Below are positions 55,118 through 64,000 of a stretch of 64,000 nucleotides of DNA, one piece after another. The notes below the pieces were generated by a model, which worked only from the letters and a program-made list of their open reading frames with translations, was not told where the DNA came from and did no database searches. Position numbers and translations under genes: made by a program. The first letter of the stretch is position 1. Each line of letters opens with the position of its first letter. Source of the stretch: Arthrinium phaeospermum (taxonomy: Eukaryota; Ascomycota; Sordariomycetes; Amphisphaeriales; Apiosporaceae); the NCBI GenBank assembly GCA_006503535.1, contig QYRS01000017.1, forward strand, positions 248,001 through 312,000. The letters run 5' to 3'.

Positions 55118-57976
55118 GGCCAGTGCGCAAGTGAATGCCAGGTGGGTATTTCCCGTTTCCATAATGACATGCCATCTCAGCTGATTTTACAAGGGAGCGA
55201 AGGGAACCTGGGATAACGATGGGATGGGAGAAATTCTGGACCAAATGCGTGTTGGTGATTGCACAAGTCTTCAAGTTGAGATGGATACACCTAGGTCAAG
55301 GAGACAGACGCAAGCCAACGGGTCGGATGCAGTCCTTCAGTGCGCGGTTCCGGCGCCGTAGCTTCCTTGCCTGCCGCTTTCCAAGGATGGGCAGTCTCGT
55401 GCGCGGCTGCTGAAACATAACGGACAGCGCACTCAGTCACTCAATTGTGGATCTCGAACTTGATGATAGAAATGCACTCCGTGCAGACAGATAGGTCTAT
55501 TGAGCGATGCACGCCTATCGATTTTCTGCTGGGCGGCTGCAGCCAGTGTTGATGGGAGGAAGACTACAGATTTAGCAATTGCAGGCGCGCATGGTGAAAC
55601 ATGGAAACCGGGTCCCTAAGTGCAAAGTGCATGCATGCCAAAATAAGGTTCGGTGCCGCTATGGTGGCGATGGTAAGATGTCAAGACGGCAAGCAGCAAG
55701 ATGGCAGATGAACTGGTGATGAACTGCTCGTGGGCGGCAGGATGGCAGCAAGAGGTGGATCCTACCTAACCTTACTACCCGCAATTGATGGGGGCAGAAA
55801 AGAGGAGGAGTTCGCGCGATCGGACGGAAAACGCGACGGGTATCGCTTCAAGCGCCACTGCGCCGCTGATCTTCAACTGCTCATCCGCTTCCTGTCCTTC
55901 AGCGGCGCGTATTCTTGACCCTCTTCACTTCACTTCAATGTCCAACATCTGTCAGACGTTGGAGTTGGGCAAAATACCTAGGTATGTACCTAGGAAGAAG
56001 ATCTATTTCCAGTGTCTGACCTAACAGGCAAAGAGATGATGTAGCCAACATCCATCGATTAAGAGGTTCCAACGACTAACCTAGCAATTGTCTGTCCAAC
56101 GAATGGGAATTGAACCAATGTTTCCCCCAAACTGTCATTTCTCACGTGACGAGCAGCCCGGTTTCCCTCTTATCAACAGACAGGCGTAATACGGAGAAAG
56201 CAGTCCGACAACGGGTTTGCTGCTGAACCACGACCATGGCATTGACAACGGGGGTCGCTATGTGCTGTCCCTTTTCCATCAATGTCCTTTTGTCCAAAAA
56301 TATCCCCAGACCAACTACGATTCTAACCCTAAGCGGCATGGTATTGCAATCTTGGTTGCCTCAATGAGCGAACGAGCCGGTGTTGGTGGTGGTTTTCTTC
56401 CGATTTAGACGCGCGCCTCCAAGCAGAGCCACTTCTTATTTTGGATACCCTCCCCTCTCCAGCCAATCCCACGTCGGCTTTCCCGCCCACCCGTCTTCAA
56501 TTGTTTCCTTTTACCTTGCACCTCGATCTTTAACACAGCAGACTCCCAGCTCGAGGTCCCTGTCCCTGAAGTAAGGAGTAAAGACGGACCAGAGCAGAAA
56601 TGGGGGCTTCTGGGGCCAAGGGAATCAAGCGCCAGCTGCCCCTCTGTTCTTCTTTTCTGCTGCTACCCGAGACCTACTCGTCATGGAGGATTCTCTGCTG
56701 GGGATCTTTGCTCAAGCTTCTGGGGGCCACCACTACAGAGGCATTCCAGCCCGAGAGCGAGCTCCGCCTACCTGCCTGGCCTCAGCATGTCATGTCCTTT
56801 GCGCTTCATCGACATGATATGATCTGATTTTGTTGGCAATTCGGTCGCCAGTGTGACGTCTGCGCCTTATTGCTCGCTTCCAACGCACAGCACACTCTTG
56901 CTGCTTCCCCAAGGTGGAAGATGGGCAGGCAACGAGGGTGGTGTCAATTGCGCATGGACGGCAGAGAAACTTCGCTGCAAGGTAGCGAACTGCCTGCCTA
57001 AGCCATCCATGTATGGCACTTACTTTGAAGAATGGTGTTGTTGCCGTTGGGGATTTTCTGGTAGGTGTATCAATCCCAAGCGCGTCGCTGTTGTCTGAAT
57101 GGCCCGAAGGAGATTAGCTCCCTTCCTGTGCCCTCCTCCCGCAGTGCATACACTTGCTCTACACCCACCTCCGTCCCACTTTGCCATGCCCATCAAGGCT
57201 GGCGGCTACTGATACCAACTTGCAGTCTGGTACTATTTTTGATCAGCATCATGCTGTACTCGACTTTCGCTCGGTACATACATGACAATGTGTCTCTCCA
57301 CCCCCTGGCCCTTTTAGGTTCTGATTCTGTAGCCGCCCTCAGATGCCATGCCGGGCCATCTTTCCTAACCGCCCAACACAAGACAGCCGCTACCCCAGCG
57401 ACGCGCTCGACCAATATCAACCCTCACTGAGCTGCCTATCCGCTCGTTCAGACACAGTCTCTCCGTTTCAGCATCTATCCTGCAGTCCATGTCAAGAGTC
57501 TTGCCTTCATCGAGCCTGGTAGCTCCGTTTCAGATCCACCGCCCCGGATCGGTCTGCAGCATCCAAACCAACGAGTTTCACTGCGCTACTGGCTGTCGTT
57601 GTGCGAAAAGCTTCACTTATAAAGAGTCGCGTCCACTTTGTGACCCGTCCCGCTTGGTCGCCTTCCCCTCCTGGACCTCTTTCGCTACAGCATCAACGAC
57701 CCGTTTTCTTTCGTATCGGTTCTCTCTGTCTCATCTTCTACTTCCCTTGCCATTTCCTTGCCCCGTTCGTTTCATCTCCTGGCTTCATTCGTTTGATACG
57801 ATTTGTCCTCAGTGAATCTGGCTCTCTTCCCACTTGTGGCAACCTCCCAGCTTGGCGACAGACCGGACACACACACACACACGCAGATTGCCCAGCTTTC
57901 GCTAATTGTAATACACACTTGCTGGACCTGAAACATATCACCACTCTTCCTTGATACCCATCATACGTTCCTCATC
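55118..57976. other. 2.9-kb intergenic region including a long pyrimidine-rich leader
   Basis: No gene is seen in 55118-56400. From about 56500 the plus strand becomes strongly pyrimidine-rich, typical of a long 5' leader of a fungal regulator. An (AC)8 tract lies at 57867-57882, 95 bp before the next start codon. Confidence 0.45.
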
Positions 57977-59029
57977 ATGCCGAAACACACTCGCTCCTCC
58001 AGCGCGGCCCATAACCCCTTTGCGCATGCCATGCCCGTCTCGCTTGCTCCTTCCCAGCCCCTGGATATTGGATATAATGGCCGCCAGCAGCAGATGTCGC
58101 TCCAAGCGGCCTTCTACCAGACAATTCCGTCAAACGTAACAGCCCAGACTGCCATGGCCCCACAGGCATACGAACAGTACGCAGCCGCCGCAGCCATGCC
58201 CACCCAGTCGATACCGCACAGAGCGTCTTCTGGAGCTTGGTCGCCTCAAGATGACAAGAACCTCATCACGGCCCGGCAACAGGGTCTCAACTGGAACCAG
58301 ATCATGAGCAACTACTTCCCCAACAAGACGTCGAATGCCTGCCGGAAACGGCACGAACGGCTGATGGAGCGCAAGGGGGCCGACGACTGGGACGCACGCA
58401 AGCTGGAGAGGATCGCCAAGGAGTACATGGACATGCGCAAGGAGATCTGGCAACCGCTAGCCCAACGAGTCGGCGAGAAGTGGAGCGTTGTCGAAGCCAA
58501 GGTCAGTTCCCATTCCCTTTTGCTCGCAGGAGAAAGCCGGCCGTTCCCCGTACTAACTGCCGCGATCTAGTGCATGAACAATGGCCTGAAGAACATCCAG
58601 AATGCGTCACGTGCCGGGGCTCGACGGGAGCGCGCGGAGGCTGGCCAAGTATTCTCGCACGGGTATGACGACGACAGCGGCATCTCGGGCATTGGATTAA
58701 CCCCAGTAGATGACCTCGACGCCTCCTACAGTAGTCCCGAGACTACCAGCTCCGACTCGCTCTCCGGTGGTTCCTACCACGGCGGCATCCCCATGCAACT
58801 CGGCCACCAAGCGTACAACCAGCACTACACCACCAACGCGGGCGGACTCTCTTCGGGCTACAGCTCGTCCGTCTCGTCCACCACGGCCCAAGCATATGGT
58901 CACATGGCCGGGCACTCGCATCAATCTTCCGGGGCCTCCCCGTATCTTGGCCACGGGCAAAGGCTCCCCAGCGTCGACATGGGGATCGATGCCATCATCA
59001 ACCGGCCAGGCGCAGCTTCTAGCATATAA
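57977..59029 (+). CDS. SANT/Myb-like DNA-binding protein
   Basis: Two exons, 57977-58501 and 58571-59029, give 327 residues. The 69-nt intron has a GTCAGT donor and a TACTAAC branch. Residues 1-85 are disordered and Gln/Ala-rich. Residues about 87-133 form a Myb/SANT repeat with the aromatic core W...W (GAWSPQDDKNLITARQQG, LNWNQIMSNYFPNKT, ACRKRHERL). A second degenerate repeat follows (EIWQPLAQRVGEKWSVVEAKCMNNG), interrupted by the intron. The C-terminal 150 residues are Ser/Tyr/His-rich. It is probably a nuclear transcription regulator of the fungal Myb_DNA-bind_6 type. The long 5' leader and CA repeat upstream suggest translational control, which is inference. Confidence 0.82.
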
Positions 59030-61078
59030 CGGTCGTCCAAATGGCGTCTTGGTATTTTCCTTTCGCCTGCACTTTTGTTTTTCTTGCTTGTCGGTGTACG
59101 GAGTTTCTGTGTGGGACACGTGCTCTTTCGGTGCGCCGCAGAGCTTGATGACAATCTTTTCTCTCTCTGTCTCTCTCTCTTTCACGACACAGCATTGCAT
59201 CATGTCTTTCCCCGGGGGGCTTTTCAGTGAGCACAGGCGTTTTTCGGCGTTACATAAAATCGGTATCGGTGTTTTATTTCAATGATTTTGGGAAATTGGG
59301 TCGTTTGCGACCACGCTGTTGAGGAGAGAGGAAGGACGGCATGGGGGATACTCTCGTTTTCGTTTTACAAGGGCGCGCGACGATTGGACATGTCCCGACC
59401 CGACACTATCTCGGCATAGCGATGCCGCTACATCACCCCCCTAATGACTGCACTTCTGCAATCGAGTTGGCCTATTGTTTTCGTTTCTGCTTGGTAACGA
59501 CGGATATATTTCTGGTGTACTCGGGCCTATATAGAAAGATACCTTTGGATGTTTGGGGAGAGTAGCATTGAAGAAGAAGAAGATGGTTGTTGTATGTTTA
59601 CGAAGAGGGGTCGGGCAGGAAGAAGGGAGAGGAAAGACCCCAAGTCGCCTTGCGATGGATGCAAATGGCAAAGACAACACTCATTAGTCACAATGGAACA
59701 AGTTGTCAACTCGAAAAATCTGATGATCGCGCTTCGTCTGCTTTACAGTATCGTACTTTTTCTATCTTGGGTCTGGTAGATGGGATTGCATTGCATGGAG
59801 GTGCAGTCCTGTCTTGCAGGCTGCAGGCGGGCAATTGCTTGGGTTCTGGAAGGGGGGGAGGAATACTCGCCAGAAAATGCCACTGAGGGTTCCCTCTAAC
59901 GGATGGCTTCAGGCACCGCCACCCCCACGTCTAAAAGCCGCATCAGCCATGCTACAGCGGGCCCCAACTTACAGCGCTGGAGATTGATCCCTGGCAATAC
60001 CAATTGACTTCACTCCATCAATGTTCGTGCAGGTACGCGCCAAATTGCATTGGTGAGTTGGCATATGTAGAAGGCCTCTACATCGTAGAAACCTTTTATC
60101 TCCATCGACAGGCGATGATCACATATTGCAATATATTTCAGAGAGTCTCTCGAATCTAATTGGGGGAACTCGTGCTGTTCTGCCAGCCAGTGCTCATCTG
60201 CTTACCTTGCGACGTGATGCCATACTCGCGCTCCTGCAACCTCGAGCGTGAATTTTGGGCTCGATGGCCGGAAAGCGAATCTATGATTCTCCTCCCAAGC
60301 TGCTACATAGAAACACTTGGGTGAGGAAGGTAGAAATGCAAGCATTCGATCGATTACATTGGCGCAAGTTGCTTAATATCATTGTACATACCCCCTCAAG
60401 CCTGTGATCACAAACCAGCCAAGTCTCCAATGTCCATCCCAAGAAGCTACTATTCCAGGCAGTCGAACGACTGTTACAGTGGGGGAATATCAAGTGATTA
60501 CTTGCCTGGCGTAGTCGGGAGCAATTGGAATTACCAATGACACAGAGGTGCTGAAACCCAATGGGCAAGTACGGTTTATTCCAGTGGTCCCTTGCCCTCA
60601 TTTTGACGTTGCCTCCAATCCGCCAATATCCGTTCCATTCACATCCACCTCACCACATCTTTGCCAGCCAATTTTCTGCCACGGCAGTAATACAGCTTCC
60701 ACGAACCTACCCAAAGCATTCCAATCAAGTTTTGAAGGTTTGGATTCTCATTCTGTTCCACACCCAACCTTCAGTGTCACTGTTAAGTGAGATTGTTGTG
60801 CTGCTACTTGCGGTTTTGGCAGTCACCCACCCACCACCAAGCAATTGCCAACCCGTCCCTCCTTCCATCAGTCACCACACTCCCATCAACCACCAAATTC
60901 CTTCACTTTTCGTATTGCAAATTCTTCCAACTCATCCACCAAGACGTTTTGTTGAATCTGAAGTGTTCGGAGTTCCTTCTGCACCACACCCTTCTACCCA
61001 TCTAAAGAAATCTTCATATCACACTGTTTATTCTCAATAACACCTCGGCGCCTTCCATGTAGAAGCACCAACCTCGCC
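59030..61078. other. 2-kb intergenic region, no gene seen
   Basis: 3' flank of the SANT gene and 5' flank of the helicase. 60600-61060 is pyrimidine-rich with CACC repeats, typical of a leader. Confidence 0.5.
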
Positions 61079-64000
61079 ATGAATAGAGGGCCATATCATG
61101 GCTCTAAGCCACCCAAGCTACCTTGCCCCAGATGGGCAAGCACCGGCGAGTGCATATTTGGGGAAATCTGCAAGTTCTCGCACGATGTTCCTGTTACTGG
61201 CACAAGCTCCCCAAGCCAGCAGACGCCGTTGGTGCAGTTGAGTAGCAACAACCCCTTCCGACAGCAGCCAGTCGCTTCCAGCTACCCAATCCACCAAACT
61301 TCAACACCAGCAGGCAATACCAGGTCCTCACGACTCAATATCGCTTCCCAGAACCGATATCCGTCGTCACAAGTCACCAACTGGCGACAGCCAGGACAGC
61401 ACGGAAACACGACCTATCTTAACCCCCCACATTCTTTGAACCCACAGTCCTTGAACCCAGGCCATGTGGTTTCCCAAAGTAGGCAGCAGCTCGCACCCAG
61501 AGGCGATACCAGCTTTCAGAGCCGACAGCCAACATTCCAAGGCAACTACAACTCCCGTGATCCTCAGCCTCAGCAGGTCAACAATCAAACCGAACTGAGG
61601 GATTGGAAACGGACTATTCGACAAGCAGCTTCGAACCGCACTGCCCGTCTCCGTTTCTTCGAGCTGGCTCGCAAGCTTGTTGACGGCGAGATCGGCACGT
61701 CTCAGGAAATGATCAAAACCCTGGGCAAGGACGAAGGCTTGCAAGTCATTCGTGTTCTAGCTGAGCAGGTCATGCCTCAAGCCTCATCGAGCCAAGACAA
61801 ACTGACCTTGTGGGTTGCTGAGGTCGAGCCGTTCCTGCGCGTCATCACCCATCAACGCGTGGTGAATTCGGCTGTTCTGGAGCAGGAAGTCTTCGCCATC
61901 TATAACTTCCTGTATGGCATCGGGGGGCAACGGATGAAAATATTCTATAAGTTCATCATCGATGTCATATCGGCAGAGAAGCCGTCCAGCTCCCTTTCCA
62001 TCATCGAGCTGAGTCTAGGAGTATTATCTAAAATGCTCGATTCCAACTCCAACAACATCGTCAACCAAGAGTTCTCCGCCATCGTTGGGCAGTTAGAGCC
62101 CCTGCTGGAAGACCAAAGTGGTAGCTACCTCGAACTCCAAGCACAGCACTGGTTAAGCTACATCAAACGCCGTCTGGGATTAGGCGACTTGTTGCCACAT
62201 GCTAAACCGCAACAACAACCACAGCTTGTCGGACCACTTACTCGATTCGTACTCCCCAAGAATCTCCCTGGCACACTTTCATCTACGGGGCCTCGGCACG
62301 ATAACGACCACGTGGATGTTGAGGATATCAGCATCTTGCCGACCCCCGCCGAAATTACATCTACCAGCGATGAGTATCTGCCCACCAATGACACCACATC
62401 GTTCCATCACGCCGGCATCAGAGGTCGCATCGATCGAGAGTTCCGCCTTCTCCGAGAAGATACGGTAGGGCAGTTTCGAGACGCTGTACGCACGCAGTTG
62501 GAGAGGATGCAAAACCCCCAAGCGGTCCAGTTTCAGGCCAGAAACCAGAACTTCGTCAGAACATTCACCTACCGCGAGGCGGAAGCGATCAACGCCGAAT
62601 TTCACCGGTCACGAGGCCTGGACTTACTGGTCCGATTCGAACAACCGGCGAGGGAAAGGGACAGTATCAGTCGAGAGGAATGGTGGATTCACTCGAAGCG
62701 TATGCAGCCTGGCGGTCTAGTAAGTGGCTTTCATTGTTTATTCCTCATCCCACCCCGGCACATCGGTACTTGATGTATCGTCCATTCCAATTTTCCCCAT
62801 GAGAGGGTACGAGACTTTCGGTGTTTATTCCTTCCTGTTCCAGTGTACATCCATCGTTATCCCAGTATCTATTCTTTGTTATCATGGTGTTTATTCCAGT
62901 TATCCCGGTTATTCCGGTTATTCCAGTCTCTTGTGAGAAGAAACTAACCGTTTATTCGCTAGGTGTGCGTCATCTGCAACGATGGATCAACCCTTTTCTG
63001 CGTCGTCAGTGAAGCGACTCGCTATCGATCAGGCAGTGGAGGATCGCAGGCAGCTTTCTCGCCCAAGAAGGCGTCCCTCGCGGACAGAGCCGATTACGCC
63101 TATGTCCATCTGCTGCTGGCAGAACCTAAACAATCCAACACACTAGAAGCCTTGCAATGGTTTCGAGCGATTGGCCCTCACCAGCACCAGGAAAGATGCC
63201 TGGTGGAGTTCCCAGGTGTGCTGCTTCCGTCCTTTCAGCATACACTCGAGGCCCTGCAGCAGATGAGTAAATCCCCTGACGTACCTTTCGTGGATTTGAT
63301 TGCTCCCGATCAGCAACAAGCTGGGTTGGTGGATGTTCCTCCTCCGCGATACGCCACCATGCCGGACTTCGTTTTCGACCTTAGCAGCCTGACCGATGAT
63401 GATACACCTTTGAAATGTGGCCCTTATGATCCCCTTGATCCGGAAATACTAAGCCAACATTCAACACTTGATGCTACCCAGTCCGCAGCCCTCTTGGCCA
63501 GTCTGTCAAGGGGCTTGGCTCTGATTCAAGGGCCTCCTGGGACCGGCAAGAGCTATACTGGCGAGAAGTTAGTCCAAGTCTTGCTCCAGAACAAGGAGCA
63601 AGCGGGTGTTAAGCTGTGTCCTATACTGTGTGTTTGTTACACCAATCATGCCCTGGATCAGCTATTGGAACATCTCCTCGACAAATATGGTGTTGGGCAG
63701 ATCATCCGTATCGGTTCACGATCTAAGTCCACGCGCCTCGCGGACTTTAATCTTCGCACTATTGCCAACAATGCAGATCGTACGAGATCAGAAAACTTCG
63801 CATTGAGGGGTCTTTACGGCAACATTGACTCCCACGTTGGATCTCTTCAAGCGTACCTCGATCAACTCGAAGCATGTCTCTCAAGAACCTCAATCCTGGC
63901 CCATCTTCGGGATAATTATCCCCAATATCACGCTAAGCTGTGCGATGATGTCGAAGTATTAGACGACGAAGGTTTCCAGACTGTTGTCCATCGTCAGCAA
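61079..64000 (+). CDS. CCCH-finger NFX1-type superfamily 1 helicase (partial)
   Basis: Exon 1 is 61079-62719. A 243-nt intron (62720-62962) follows, then exon 2 from 62963 to the window edge, so the C-terminus is missing; about 893 residues are visible. Residues about 15-34 are a CCCH zinc finger (CPRWASTGECIFGEICKFSH; C-x8-C-x5-C-x3-H). A Gln/Ser-rich linker and a helical domain follow (ARLRFFELARKLVDGEIG, then IYNFLYGIGGQR). A beta-rich region (MPDFVFDLSSL) precedes the helicase core. Motif Q-like STLDATQSAALLASL and motif I GPPGTGKSYTG lead into CVCYTNHALDQLLEHLL (motif Ia), the UPF1/NFX1-like layout. The architecture matches fungal NFX1/ZNFX1-type helicases linked to RNA surveillance and small-RNA heterochromatin. 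Later motifs lie outside the window. Confidence 0.88.
62884..62930. repeat. TTATTCC-type minisatellite in helicase intron
   Basis: Units of about 9 nt (TTATTCCGG / TTATCCCGG / TTATTCCAG) are repeated in tandem. Further GTTTATTCC copies are scattered from 62736 through the 243-nt intron. These explain why it is much longer than the other introns. Confidence 0.8.

Noticed and set aside
56085..56125. GAATTGAACCAATG resembling a reverse-strand tRNA B box
   Set aside because: No A box or cloverleaf can be folded around it.
1..64000. Secondary-metabolite gene cluster
   Set aside because: No PKS, NRPS, terpene synthase or P450 is present. The decarboxylase, oxidoreductases and transporter are far apart and unlinked.
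1..64000. CRISPR arrays, rRNA genes, bacterial operons
   Set aside because: None seen. The only ordered short repeats are microsatellites and the intronic minisatellite.

Overview
The window reads as nuclear DNA of a filamentous ascomycete (Pezizomycotina, most likely Sordariomycetes). The reasons are short spliceosomal introns of about 50-120 nt with GTRNGT donors and CTRAC-type branch points, GC-rich third codon positions, large intergenic spaces, and fungus-specific families (CFEM-like GPI protein, NACHT/STAND proteins, GMC alcohol oxidase, MFS sugar porter). There are no operons, no rRNA, no CRISPR array and no intact transposon that I can recognise. Most multi-exon genes below were joined by hand from splice sites and reading phase.

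Layout. 1-7.8 kb: a CFEM-like GPI-anchored protein, a secreted GH5-type glycosidase, a coiled-coil protein, one tRNA-Lys(CUU) and a small cysteine-rich protein. 7.8-15 kb: a 1041-residue NACHT protein, an NmrA/Rossmann-fold gene with a one-base frame break, and a secreted Asn-rich protein. 17-22.5 kb: an F-box-like protein, a single-pass membrane protein with a Cys-rich ectodomain, and a phosphatidylserine decarboxylase. 22.7-37 kb: the accessory-looking core. It holds a membrane-repeat gene with a truncated tandem copy, then two head-to-head gene pairs. In each pair a STAND-like protein whose P-loop is degenerate (minus strand) is transcribed away from an intact DUF7025-type AAA+ ATPase (plus strand). 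39-47.8 kb: a GMC alcohol oxidase, a MARVEL-like four-TM protein, and two divergent low-complexity proteins that share a short motif. 50-59 kb: an MFS sugar transporter, a small P-loop kinase and a SANT/Myb protein. 61 kb to the end: a CCCH-finger NFX1-type helicase running out of the window.

The most interesting structure is the pair-of-pairs at 25.3-36.9 kb. A nucleotide-binding-dead sensor-like protein sits next to a working AAA+ engine twice in a row, beside a duplicated membrane protein and about 14 kb from a NACHT gene. This is my inference of a candidate two-component recognition or self/non-self module. Nothing in the sequence proves function.
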